Origin: Elephas maximus indicus
Lineage: Eukaryota; Chordata; Mammalia; Proboscidea; Elephantidae
Length of the DNA stretch: 64,000 nt
NCBI RefSeq assembly: GCF_024166365.1
Contig: NC_064819.1
Span: forward strand, 110,900,293-110,964,292
Direction: 5' to 3'
The notes beneath the pieces are model-generated. The model worked only from the letters and a program-made list of their open reading frames with translations, was not told the DNA's origin and did no database searches. A program made the position numbers and the translations under genes. Within the stretch, counting starts at the first letter, position 1; each line of letters opens with the position of its first letter. Below are positions 1 to 10,105 of this stretch, piece by piece.

Positions 1-32
1 GAGCACCTAACCATCTGTGCCACCCAGACAGC
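1..32 (-). repeat. AfroSINE fragment at window edge
   Basis: The first 32 bases match the reversed 5' head of the 'GGAGTCCCTGGGTGG'-type AfroSINE (cf. 4601-4622 and 24100-24113). The rest of the copy lies outside the window. It sits in an ENPP5 intron. Confidence 0.55.
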
Positions 33-258
33 ATCAATTTCAATATTTTAAGAAAACGGAACTAATTAAACTCTGGGAAAAAGAGTCTCTTTTCAGTCTA
101 AGGATTGAATCCTGGTATATTACCATGACACAGGCATGCATGCTTTAAAGACACAGAGATAAAAAAAAATCCCCATTCACTTACTCTCACTGTACAATCT
201 ATACGAGAAAAGGGAAAATGCACATCTTGCCTCAGTTCACCATTCAGGTCAGATTTAC
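1..258 (-). other. ENPP5: ENPP5 intron 2, 5' part only
   Basis: Minus-strand intron that starts with GTAAAT at 258-253, directly after the first coding exon. An open frame runs on into this intron, but its translation loses all similarity to ENPP5 after Lys-Glu-Gly, which confirms the splice site. The acceptor and remaining coding exons lie to the left of the window. Confidence 0.9.
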
Positions 259-1087
259 CTTCTTTTGGCAAGATGGCTGCTACTGGAGATTGGTCAATGA
301 GGATATAGTGGTCTTTATCCAGATACTGGTCAAGTTCTATTATCCTGTTCTCAGAACACTGTGTCATTCCATGATCGCTTGTGATGATTAGGTTCAGGGT
401 GTTCCACAAGTTTGCCTTTTTTAACATTTTTATGAGATAGCCTAGCTTGTTGTCAATATCTGAAATGACTGGCCCCATGAGTGGACTATCAGGCCCCAAA
501 TGGTGGCCCATGTCATCTGGGTCCTCCCAATACAGAAGACCAAGATTAATAGGCTCTTTTGATGTAAACCATTCAATAATTTTGTCAACTCTATCTTCAA
601 ATGAAACAGACTCATTGTAAGGCATGTAGTGAGTGGGAAAGCTCTTGTGTATTTTTACATCTGTTCCAGGCCACATTGCCGCACCACTAGTATGTCCTGC
701 CCTTTGATTTGTGATCCATATTGGTGTTGCTTCTTCCCAAAACTCAGAATCATAAATATTCATGTGATCCAAGGAGAAAGACTTGTTCAGGATAGGATCA
801 AACATGTCATTTGAAACAATCCCATGACTCTCTGCAAAGAGGCCAGTTACCAAAGTATAAAAATTAGGGTACGTCTTTGTAATAAAAATATTAGTAACTT
901 GCTTCACATGAACACCGTATTTCATAACATAGTGAAAATGGGGTGTTGGAACTTTATATAAGTAATCCCAACGGAATCCATCGAATGAAACTAGCAGAAC
1001 CTTTTGCTGGTCTGGGTGTAGGGAAAGTGTAGTTGCAAATGTTAATGTAGCAAGTATGAAGGATGCCCAGAGAAGTTTTGAAGTCAT
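259..1087 (-). CDS. ENPP5: ENPP5, first coding exon (partial gene)
   Basis: Ectonucleotide pyrophosphatase/phosphodiesterase family member 5, a type I membrane or secreted glycoprotein of the NPP alkaline-phosphatase-like superfamily. The exon gives 276 complete codons plus one base (codon split G|GN). Seen: hydrophobic signal peptide at residues 1-22; first metal aspartate D36 in FDGFRWDY; nucleophile T72 in TKTYPN; D191 and H195 in PDDMGHHLGP; D238 and H239 in TSDHGM; glycosylation sequons N101-K-S and N158-E-S. The ATG at 1087-1085 is chosen because it begins MTSK like the mammalian orthologue; the frame extends two codons upstream, only to a TTG. The last metal histidine, the C-terminal part of the domain and the membrane segment belong to exons outside the window. 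The frame is intact and looks functional. ENPP5 activity is less well defined than that of ENPP1-3. ENPP4 is the closest alternative, but the sequence fits ENPP5 much better. Confidence 0.96.
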
Positions 1088-1122
1088 GTTCAAAGTGCTT
1101 GATCAGTTCAGCATAAAACAAT
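1088..1122 (-). other. ENPP5: ENPP5 5'UTR part of exon 2 with splice acceptor
   Basis: Reading the minus strand, TTTATTCTACAG ends at 1123, so exon 2 begins at 1122 and carries 35 untranslated bases before the ATG. The pyrimidine-rich run before the AG fits a real 3' splice site. Confidence 0.8.
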
Positions 1123-3328
1123 CTGTAGAATAAACATATAGAAGTTAATGGCAACAATTCTGCTACATTCACTTTACCCCAGACTGAAAGTGCCAGTGTT
1201 TAGTAATCCCAGTTATATCGTAAATCACAGCCTATAAGAATTATGTTGCAGAACTCCATCTTACACTAGAGACCTGGGGCTATCTGTATAATAAAGCTAA
1301 GAAGTTTAGTTGCATTATAAAACCTTTTTTATGCTTTCCAAGAATTTATCAAAACATTCTCAAAGGAATTATTTAAGTTCCCCAATAGTATTTTAAAACA
1401 ATTTACATACAACTTTTCAGAAACATTTTCAGGTTGACCCAGACTTCTGACTTCTGGTCAGAAACATTTTTATATAGTCAAATAGCTGTAAACACATTTA
1501 GCATTATAGCTAGACCAATTACAGGAATTTAGCAACAAGTATCATTAGCAAATCCAATAATGGTGCTTTTTTCTTTTTTAATACATCTCTATTTTTAAAG
1601 CCAGCCCCTTTATGTTCAGTTCATCATGGCTAGAGATGGACCAATGAGAGGAGAAAACAGATGAACTTGGCTTCTTCAATTGAAATCAAGTTCGTGACAT
1701 TCAAGTATGTTTATGAGATGTAAGGTACATTCATTTATTAATAATCAAAGCATAATCTCTTCTTTAAACTAAACAATTAGTTTATGGACTAAGTATAACA
1801 GAAACATAATTCTGAAATTTGATGTTGACCTTCTTAATGTGAAAATTAGTTAATATTTAATCTTATCAGTGATCTGTGCAGAAAAAGCACTTCTCAGGAT
1901 TAAATCTCTTCGGAGCAAAAAAAAAAAAAGTTTTAATTTGCATATCTTTCCAAAAGCTTTTATTCTACTTGTGAAGTTATTAGCTAATGTGGATAAAGGA
2001 TAGATATGTAAATTTTGCCAATTATCATCAGGCTTGAACTTCAAGCAAGGATCTTTTGTTCCTGTTTTTTTCCTGCCCATTCTTGCATGAAGGTATTTAC
2101 AAGTCCACCAAAACTTGGATCTAACAATACTTTGTGTTAAGGAATCTCTGAATTTGTCTTTTGAAACCTCCTAATTCAAACATACTAAAGATATGTTTTA
2201 ACCTCAGAAAATAGACCCTGCCTTGCCTTGGTATAAGTAAATAAAAATTGCTTGGCAGGCTTGCTTTGCCATCAGAAGGACAAGCTATGTATCAACTATA
2301 TATTACCTTGAGCAATAATTTTATTTTGTCTGGTTTTTAACTGTTTTTTTCAACCTAGGACATTACTTAAACTGAAGTTGTTTTAAGTATAGATCTCAAG
2401 ACAAAGATTCAAAAACTAAGTTAAAAAAGATTTCTTAAATGGCAATAATTTTTCCGATTCTGGAAGGAACGTTAAAAATCAGTTCCAATAGGGAACAGCG
2501 GATATATATACTGCTGTATCAGGCTAAGGACAGTGGTTGCTCTCTCGCCCCTTCTTCTATTTTCTTTCCATCCTTCCTAGCACAGTGAAGGCCAGAATCA
2601 ACGACGTGAACACTTGATTTTCTTCTATTTTAGTAGATTAATGCAGCAATTTGGGGTAAGCAGGAGAGAATGGACTCTGGGAAACGAAAGTAAACTAAGG
2701 CTAAGTGCTGTCTAAGGCTTAGGAATGCTTGATAAGAAGAACCAACATTATCACGTCGATGACAGAAAACAATGAACAGCGAGATGGGGGTGCACATTTC
2801 CCTGCATAAAATGTTACAGAATGCAGTGGAGTCCCTAGATCTGTATCTAGATTTCACCGGTCTGCTTTCCAGTTTCTCCTCCCCTGCAATCCTTCCCGTA
2901 CCGACAGCCACGGAAATCTGGAGGGAGGGAGCACCAAGAAAAGGGAAGGAAAGGAAAAATAAAGGAGTAGTTCTGTGTGGAGCAAGGACAAGTCAGCTGG
3001 AGAGGGGCCCATCGCCCCATCTACTGCACTGGGATTCCGTCCTAGCCAACCGGGAGGGTCGAGGCGTAGGGTAAATTCTTAATTCCCGGACATCGCGACC
3101 ACCGAGGCCCGCAGATACCTCAAACAGGGCTCTGTGTATGTGTGCAGTGGAAAGAGGGGTGACAGCTTTGGGGGCCCATAGTGTCCATGAGGGTCCCCGG
3201 AAAGCAAGCCGCCCACCCTCGCTGGACTCTTACCCTCGCAGCCATCAGGTCAGTCCTCATCTGCCTGGGGCAATGGGAGGGGAGGTGGCGGGATCGAGAG
3301 GCACCCCCCTGAACGGGTAACTGCTCAC
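1123..3328 (-). other. ENPP5: ENPP5 intron 1; no gene or clear repeat seen
   Basis: About 2.2 kb of AT-rich sequence between the putative exon 1 donor and the exon 2 acceptor. I recognise no AfroSINE, LINE or LTR in it, which is unusual for this window. The short open frames have no recognisable similarity. Confidence 0.6.
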
Positions 3329-3370
3329 CTGCCCGCAGCCTCTGCGCAGAGCACCTGACCAGCACCGCCC
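3329..3370 (-). other. ENPP5: Putative ENPP5 non-coding exon 1
   Basis: On the minus strand, GGGCAG|GTGAGC gives a near-perfect splice donor with its last exon base at 3329. It lies inside the CpG island and just downstream of a CCAAT box and GC boxes. Joining it to the acceptor at 1122 would give a short leader with no coding sequence. The left boundary (3329) is supported; the start near 3370 is a guess. Confidence 0.55.
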
Positions 3371-3410
3371 CCTCTCCGCCGGCCACGCCCCTTGGCTCCC
3401 ATTGGTTATG
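3364..3410 (-). promoter_or_regulatory. ENPP5: ENPP5 core promoter: CCAAT box and GC boxes
   Basis: Minus-strand order: inverted ATTGG at 3401-3405 (reads CCAAT), GC box at 3384-3393 (reads AAGGGGCGTG) and GC box at 3364-3373 (reads AGGGGGCGGT). No TATA box is seen, as expected for a CpG-island promoter. Regulation by NF-Y and Sp/KLF factors is inference from these motifs. Confidence 0.5.
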
Positions 3411-3670
3411 GCAGGATTGTCACCGCTGCCGGGGTTGCTAAGCAAAAGCCAGGTTCCCGGGAGTGGCGGGATTTCCTGTCAATCAGCGGGAGCAGAGGCG
3501 GGCGCTGGCTGGGTTTGGAGGATGGAGGAGGCGGGACCCAGAGGGAGCAAAGGGCCCTTGAGAACCCAGCTGGGAGCTCCGAGGGTTGTGGAGACCAGCG
3601 CGCCTGTCGCTTCCTCCTCGCTGCAGTCCTCTCTGTGACTGACCACAAAACTTTCCTGCGACGGTGCTTT

Positions 3671-3970
3671 TTCTAGACAGGCAGTTGTACTGTCGTCAGT
3701 GGTGCTGAGAGATTATAATGCGCTACCCGAGGGCTTTGTGTACTCAAACATTCATTGTTTTTGTTAAAAGTTACTTTTTTCCCTTTATCTGATCTCTCAC
3801 CTCAAGCTTTCTTTTTCTTCTTTATCTTATATTGACGACGCCAGGATAGGAGAGCTTACACACCATCTTCTTCGTTCTGAGGGACACCTGAGCAGCCAAG
3901 GGTGCTGATGAGATGATGAATTTTTCTTTAACTCATTTTCTTTACTAGTTGGTATTATCTTCTTTACCTT
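3671..3970. other. No feature recognised
   Basis: AT-rich, pyrimidine-tract-rich sequence immediately upstream of the ENPP5 CpG island. I see no repeat, splice-bounded coding frame or RNA gene. Confidence 0.4.
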
Positions 3971-4139
3971 AAACCCAAAACCAAACCCATTGCCGTCGAG
4001 TTCATTCCGACTCATAGCGACCCAACAGGACAGGGTAGAACAGCCCCATAGGGTTTTCCAAGGAGCGCCTGATGGATTTGAACTGCTGAACTTTTGGTTA
4101 GCAGCCGTAGCTCTTAACCACTACGCCACCAGGGTTTCC
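3971..4139 (-). repeat. AfroSINE, nearly full length
   Basis: Short (about 170 bp) subtype. The reversed tail 'CCATTGCCGTCGAG' comes first, and the reversed tRNA-like head ends in 'CCACCAGGGTTTCC'. The B-box region around 4075-4105 is well kept. No convincing target-site duplication was found. Confidence 0.9.
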
Positions 4140-4429
4140 TTAGGGTTTAATCTAGTCATCTCTCAATCCAACATCTCTTCAGGTTTTTGCAAAGGTCTTT
4201 GAAGGATCTGTGATGTGGGTTACTCAGTGAGGTACCTGAGAAAGCATAGATGAGATCGAGCGTGGCTCAGGATAGGTCAGTTTGCACCCATAGAGAGGCT
4301 GGTGGGCTACTCTGGTGATTGCACCTATGTCCCAGACTCTGCTTCTTGCTCTGGTTTCAAATATGCATTATAGCTAGAACTTCAGGTCTAACTTCTCTTT
4401 CAGGGAATTTCCAACTTTTCTGTTTTTTT
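4140..4429. other. No feature recognised
   Basis: Unique-looking spacer between two AfroSINEs; no coding or repeat signal that I can name. Confidence 0.35.
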
Positions 4430-4623
4430 AAATTAGTCGATTATGACTCATGGTGATATCAGGTGTGTGAGAGTAGAACTGTGCTCCATAGAGTTTCCAA
4501 TGGCTGATTTTTCAGAAGTAAATTGCCAGGCCTTTCTACTGAGGCACCTCCGGGTGGACTCAACAGCCAAACTTCTGGTTAGCTGCCCAGCACATTAACC
4601 TGTTGCACTACCCAGGGACTCTG
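4430..4623 (-). repeat. AfroSINE, long 'GGAGTCCCTGG' subtype
   Basis: A diverged copy of the subtype whose middle reads 'GGCTGATTTTTCAGAAGTA' on the plus strand (4501-4519). The reversed head ends 'CTACCCAGGGACTC' at 4611-4624. Confidence 0.8.
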
Positions 4624-5706
4624 GATCCCAACTCTACTTATCATAAATTATAGTAGTGACATTAAGCTCCCCGAAATGATTTGTTCAACTACACAATTCC
4701 CAGCTAAATTCTGACCACCCTGCAACGGGCAATAATATCTTCTTGGTTGTCTTAATAATAAGAGTTTCGACACTGAATTAGACCGTAAAACTGAAAGCAT
4801 ACGGCAACAGTGGCCTTGGCTGCTGTCTGCAGCTCATTCTCCGTGTGCTTGGGCTGTAAAATGAATAGATGTTCCTGCTGATTTTAATTAAATGGGGCAA
4901 ATACTTTGGAAATCATTTTTCTGTTTGTTTTGCTTTGCTTTGCTTTGCTTTGTTTTTTCCTTCAGCTTCAGATAGAGGTACAGTTCCTGCCTCAACACTC
5001 ACTCCCTTCTCACTGGGCCATACCACCCAGGAGGCATGGAGGCACTCTTCCATGGCCCCTACTTTGAGGTGAGCTGACTTAATTGTTTTCCATATGTGGG
5101 ATGGAGATTAAGGGGGAGCAGTAGCAGACCCAGTGATAGTGCAGTTATACAGGTTGTTCCAAGTCCCTAAAGCTCTGTCCTTTGAAATTGCCCAAGCTTG
5201 GAACACAGTGATGCAATCTTATAAATATTTGATCCCCGAAAATAGTCCAACCCTGTGTTCTCCAAAAACACTCAAAGAACAACTTGTGCTAACCAGAAAG
5301 CAGTAGTAGTAAAAACTGGCCTGTCTTTTATATGGGTCATTGAACACTGTCTGACTCTGGTCAGATGACAACCTGCATTGCACTGCAAACCTTTATGGAA
5401 GGCATGATTGTATTCACCAGCTCCCCCTGTGAAATGGGCATGGCACAGCTGTTAGCCACAGCACACAACTTGGAAAATGACTGGTGAGGGGCTCAGCAAG
5501 TGCCAGATACACTCTGGCTTAAATAGCATAGAGAAAGGAATGATTTAAAAACCATGGAATTCTTGCTTACGCATCTCTATCTGTGGTACCTGGCCTCAGT
5601 CTCTGTCCAGTTGCAGGAACTGTTCAACAAATGGCAGAATAAGCCACAACCTGTTATTGACTGTAACTGTGTTATTTTATATTATTTGAACTCATATAAT
5701 CATCAC
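4624..5706. other. Unique-looking spacer with a TTTGC microsatellite
   Basis: Apart from the pentanucleotide run near 4930-4953, I recognise nothing in this 1.1 kb. The frames at 4869 and 5554 show no family similarity. Confidence 0.35.
4930..4953. repeat. (TTTGC)n pentanucleotide microsatellite
   Basis: Four to five uninterrupted TTTGC-type units between TTTG and TTTTTT runs. Confidence 0.8.
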
Positions 5707-5920
5707 TGGAGCCCTGGTGCAATGGTTAAGATCTCAGCTGCTAACCAAAAGGTTGGCAGTTCAAACCTACCCAGCAGCTCCACCTCCATGGGAGAAAGAC
5801 CTGGTGATCTGCTCCCGTAAAGATTACAGCCTAGGAAACTCTACTGGGGCAGTTCCACTCTGTCACATAGCGTCGCCATGAGTCAAAAATTGACTTGATG
5901 GCACCTAAAAACAACCAAGT
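5707..5920 (+). repeat. AfroSINE with RTE-type tail
   Basis: Starts 'GGAGCCCTGGTGCAATGG', keeps the B-box region 'GTTGGCAGTTCAAACC', and ends 'GATGGCACCTAAAAACAAC' like the RTE copy ending near 9348, not in the usual TTTGG-rich tail. Confidence 0.88.
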
Positions 5921-5938
5921 ATTAAAGTATAATAATGA

Positions 5939-7242
5939 CCATATGACCTAGCAATCCCACTCCTAGAAATATACCCTGGAGAAATAAGAGCTGTCACATG
6001 AATAGGCATAAGCATACCCACGTTCATTGCAGCACTGTTCACAGTAACAAAAAGATGGAAAAAATTAAATGCCCGTCAACAAATGAATGGATAAACAAAT
6101 TATGGTACTTACACACAGTGAAATACTATGCAACAATAAAGCACAACAATGAATCTGAGAAACATCTCACAATATGGATGAATCTGGAGGGCATTATGCT
6201 GAGTGAAATAAATCAGTCACAAAAGGACAAATATTGTATTAGACCACTATTATAAAAACTCAAGAAAATGTTTAAACACAGAAAAAAGCATTCTTTGATG
6301 GTTATGAGATTGGGGAGGGCGGGGAAGGGGAAATTGCTAACTAGATAGTAGACTAGTGTCAACTTCGGTGAAAGGAAGGACAACGTACAATACAGGGAAA
6401 GTCAGCACAAGTGGACCGAAGTAAAAGCGTTGAATTTTCCTAGACACATGCAAACACTTTGAGGGACTGAGTAGCTGGGGCTGGGTCCTGGGGACCATAG
6501 TCTTGTGGGACATCTAGTCTAATTGTCATAACATAGTTTATAGAGAAAAAGTTCTACATCCCACTTTGGTGAGTAGCATCTGGGGTCTTAAAAGCTTGCT
6601 AGTGGCCATCTAAGATACATCTATTGGTCCCATCCCACATAGAGCAAAAGAGAATGAAGAAAACCAAAGACACAAGGAAAATACTAGTCCAAAGGACTAA
6701 AGGACCACATGAACAAAAAACTCCACCGGCCTGAGGCCAGAAGAACTAGACAGTGCCCAGTTACTACCAATGACCGCCCTGACAGGGAACATAACAGAGA
6801 GTCACAAGCAAAACAGAAGAAAAATGTAGATCAGAATTCAAATTCATGGAAAAAATACCAGAGTCTGGAGGAACCCCCCCAAACTATAGCCTCCAGATGC
6901 TCTGCTAACCCAGAACTGAAACCATCCCCAAAGCCCACTTTTCAGACAAAGATTAGACAGGACTATAATACAAAAAATTAATACACATGAGGAACATCCT
7001 TCTTAGTTCAATCAAATATAAAAGACCAAATAGGCAACTGCTGGCCAAAAGCAGGATGAGAAGGCAGGAAGGGATAGGAACTGGACAAATGGACACAGGA
7101 AACCCAGGGTGGAAAGGGGAAGTGTGCTGTCACATTGTAGGGATTGTAACCAGTGTCACAAAAAGTATGTGTATAAATTTTTGGATGAGAAGTTAACTTG
7201 AGCAGTAAACTTTCACTTAAAGCACAATAAAAATAAATAAAT
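5939..7242 (+). mobile_element. L1 LINE 3' end (end of ORF2 plus 3'UTR), inserted in the RTE
   Basis: Begins inside the L1 ORF2 C-terminal region; the frame at 5998-6255 reads like the conserved L1 ORF2 tail, with a tryptophan-rich segment and an ending of 'GIMLSEINQSQKDKY'. A lineage-type 3'UTR follows, then an A-rich tail of AATAAATAAATAAA type. It is flanked by a 15-bp target duplication, AAAGTATAATAATGA at 5924-5938 and AAAGCGTAATAATGA at 7243-7257. It is 5'-truncated and cannot move by itself. Confidence 0.88.
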
Positions 7243-7950
7243 AAAGCGTAATAATGAAATGCGCGAAGACCCGGAGTTAGAAAACCAAAAGGAAAGAACA
7301 CATTCGGCATTTCTCAAGCTGAAAGAACCAAAGAAAAAAATCAAGCTTCGAGTTGCAATATTGAAGGATTCTATGGGGAAAATATTAAATGAAGCATCAA
7401 AAGAAGATCGAAGGAATACACAGAGTCACTGTACCACAAAGAATTGGTCAATGTTCAACCATTTCAGGAGGTAGCATATGATCAAGAGCTGATGGTATTG
7501 AAGGAAGAAGTCCAAGCTACACTGAAGGCATTGGCAAAAAACAAGGCTCCAGGAATTGACGGAATACCAATTGACATGTTTCAACAAACGGATGCAGTGC
7601 TGGAAGCACTGACTCATCTCTGCCAAGGAATTTAAAAGACAGCCACTTGGCCAACTGACTAAAAGAGATCCATATTTGTGCCCATTCCAAAGAAAAGTGA
7701 TCCAGCAGAATGCAGAAATTATCGGACAATATCAATAATGTCACATGCAAGTAAAATTTTGCTGGAGATCATTCAAAAGCGGTTGCAACAGTACATCGAC
7801 AGGGAACTTCCAGAAATTCAAGCCAGATTCAGAAGAGGGCATAGAACAAGGGATATCATTGCTGATGTTAGATGGCCTTGGCTGAAGGCAGAGAATATCA
7901 GAAAGATGTTTACATGTGTTTTATTGACTATGCAAAGGCATTCAATTGTA

Positions 7951-8113
7951 TACCAAAACCAAACCCATTGCCATCGAGCCAATTCCGACTCATAGCAACC
8001 CTGTGAGAGTAGAACTGCCACGTAGAGTTCCCAAGGAGCACCTGGTGGATTCAAACTGCTGACCTTTGGTTAGCAGCCATAGCTCTTAACCACTACTCCA
8101 CCAGAGTTTCCTC
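7951..8113 (-). repeat. AfroSINE nested in the RTE
   Basis: Short-subtype copy splitting the RT region. RTE sequence runs up to 'GGCATTCAATTGTA' and resumes at 'TCACTTGTGTAGATTG'; TCAATTGT/TCACTTGT is the likely target duplication. Confidence 0.85.
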
Positions 8114-8410
8114 ACTTGTGTAGATTGTAACAAATTATGGATAACATTGTAAAGAATGGGACTTTCAGAAGACTTAATTGCGCTCATTGGAAACCTATAC
8201 ATAGACCAAGGGGCAGTAGTTCAAACAGAACAAAGGGATACTGTCTGGTTTAAAATCAGGAAAGGTGTGCCTCAGGGTTGTATCCTTTCACCATACTTAT
8301 TCAATCTGTATGCTGAGTAAGTAATCTGAGAAACTGGACTATAAGAAGGAGAACGTGGCATCAGGATTGGAGGAAGACTCATTAACAACCTGTGATATGT
8401 GGATGATACG

Positions 8411-8652
8411 CAGGTTTGAGGCACTTAAAAGCTTGCGAGTGGCCATCTAAGATACATCTATTCGTCCCATCCCACTTGGAGCAAAAGAGAATGAAGAAAA
8501 CCAAGGACACAAGGAAAATACTAGTCCAAAGGGCTAATGGACCACAGGAACCAAAAACTCCACCGGCCTGAGGCCAGAAGAACTAGACGGTGCCCAGTTA
8601 CTACCAATGACTGCCCTTACAGGGAACATAACAGAGTCACAGACAAAACAGA
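8411..8652 (+). repeat. L1 3'UTR patch inside the RTE
   Basis: Matches 6575-6815 of the neighbouring L1 3'UTR at roughly nine positions in ten by eye, sharing 'CTTAAAAGCTTGC', 'GGCCATCTAAGATACATC' and 'CACCGGCCTGAGGCCAG'. It has no poly(A) or L1 3' terminus, and RTE sequence resumes directly at 'TATAGCCTTCAGTATGG'. Confidence 0.8.
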
Positions 8653-9350
8653 CTATAGCCTTCAGTATGGATTACACCTCAGCATAAAGAAAACAAAAAA
8701 TCTCACAACTGGACCAATAAGCAGCATCATGATAGATGGAGAAGTCAAGAATTTGTCAAGAATTTCAATTTACTTGGATCCATAATCAATGCCCACAGAA
8801 GCAGCAGTAAAGAAATCAAACAACATGTTGCATTGGGCAAATCTTCTGCCAAAGATGTCTTTAAAGTGTTAAAAAGCAAAACTGTCAATTTAAGCACTAA
8901 GGTGCACCTGGTGTAAGCCATGGTATTTTCAATCTCCTCATACGCATTTGAAAGCCTGACTATGAATAAGGAAGACCCAAGGGGGATTGATGCCTTTGAA
9001 TTATGGTGTTGGCGAAGAGTATTGAATATACCATGGACAGCCAGAAGAATGAACAAATTATCTTGAAAGAAATATATCCGGAATTCTCCTTAGGAGGGAG
9101 GATGGCAAGATTACGTCTCACATACTTTGGACATGTTATCAGGAGGGATCAGTCCCTGAAGAAGGACATCATGCTTGGTAAAGTAGAGGGTCAATGGAAA
9201 AGTCAAAGACCCTCAATGAGATAGATTGACAAAGTGGCTGCAACAATGAGCTCAAACATAGCAAGACAGTGTTTAGTTCTGTTGTATATAGGGTCACTAT
9301 GAGTCAGAATGGACTCGATGGCACCTAAAAACAACAACAATCATCATTAA

Positions 9351-9669
9351 GCTAGTCATTGTTTTTCTGAATAATGGATTAACAGAAGAACTAACCTCAA
9401 AACCCATGAAAGAAAGAATTCTCACCTGCGATGGCCACCCCCAAATATTCATGAATTAGTCCTAGTAGCATTTGACTTTTAATGGTCTGTTTTCTGTGTG
9501 TAGAGGAGCACATTATTAGTTCAGTCTGCAGGATATAAGAACTTGCAAGTGCAGGAATTCCTTGGGCCCCCTACTCTGCTAGTTTTCATGTTCTGCTTCA
9601 TGAAGTCAAGTCTGGAAATAGCACAGCAAAGAAATCATTATTTCCTAGGCTTGAACTGAATGTCATTTG
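9351..9669. other. No feature recognised
   Basis: Short unique-looking stretch between the RTE end and a cluster of three AfroSINEs. Confidence 0.3.
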
Positions 9670-9817
9670 TTCAGTAAGTCAATTCAGACTCATAGCGACC
9701 CTATAGGACAGAGTAGAACTGCCCCGTATGGTTTCCAAGGAGTGCCTGGTTGGATTCGAACTGCAGACTTTTTGGTTAGCAGCTGAAGCTCTTAACCACT
9801 ATGCTACCAGAGTTTCC
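9670..9817 (-). repeat. AfroSINE (first of three in a row)
   Basis: Short subtype lacking most of its A-rich tail end; the reversed head ends 'GCTACCAGAGTTTCC' at about 9803-9817. Confidence 0.88.
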
Positions 9818-9827
9818 AAATGAGTTT

Positions 9828-10034
9828 AAACCAAAACAAAACCAAATCCATTGCATCAAGTCGGTTCAGACTCATAGTGACCCTATAGGACAAAGAAGAA
9901 CTGCCCCAAAGTGTTTACAAGACTGTAATCTTTACGGAAACAGACTGCCACAACTTTCGTCCTTGGAGCGACTGGTGGATTTGAACTACCGACCTTTCCG
10001 TTAGCAGCCAAGAACTTAATCACTGCACCATGAG
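9828..10034 (-). repeat. AfroSINE, long subtype (second of three)
   Basis: Includes the extra central block 'GACTGTAATCTTTACGG' (9923-9939), which marks a longer subtype than its left neighbour. The head is eroded ('CACTGCACCATGAGTC'). Confidence 0.85.
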
Positions 10035-10105
10035 TCTAGAATATGCAGAAAAGGCAATTGTATTTTGGTATTTGGTTTGAGGCCCATTTGACAGGACATA
10101 TCCTC

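Larger units (their letters stand above)
3030..3670. promoter_or_regulatory. CpG island at the ENPP5 5' end
   Basis: A GC-rich stretch with dozens of CpG dinucleotides (for example around 3091-3112, 3295-3300, 3355-3392, 3465-3515 and 3598-3612), against AT-rich, CpG-poor flanks. It is the only CpG island in the window and lies where the ENPP5 transcription start should be. Some CpG density lies to the right of the putative start, so divergent transcription is possible. Short open frames here are GC-rich chance frames. Confidence 0.8.
5921..9350 (+). mobile_element. RTE/BovB-class LINE, 5'-truncated and interrupted three times
   Basis: Non-LTR retrotransposon of the RTE class that covers the reverse transcriptase part and the 3' tail. 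Seen: an RT block around 7470-7635 with the AKNKAPGIDGIP-type motif, PIPKK near 7680, RRGHRTRDIIAD near 7835, and a YVDD-like catalytic stretch at 8396-8407 right after an in-frame TGA. The tail ends 'GATGGCACCTAAAAACAACAAC' near 9348. The element is interrupted by an L1 3' end (5939-7242), an AfroSINE (about 7951-8113) and an L1-like patch (about 8411-8652). No endonuclease region is present on its left, so it was truncated at insertion. Many stops and frameshifts; inactive. Confidence 0.88.

Noticed and set aside
98-258. Open frame continuing ENPP5 past residue 276
   Set aside because: The translation after Lys-Glu-Gly has no NPP similarity and a GTAAAT donor lies exactly at the point of divergence; it is read-through into the intron.
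1088-1093. Upstream start of ENPP5 two codons earlier
   Set aside because: It would need a TTG start; the ATG at 1087 gives the N-terminus expected for ENPP5.
3392-3676. GC-rich frames in the CpG island
   Set aside because: Multiple overlapping frames rich in Gly, Arg and Ser reflect GC content of the promoter.
5998-6255. Frame as an independent small gene
   Set aside because: It is the C-terminal piece of L1 ORF2 in a truncated LINE.
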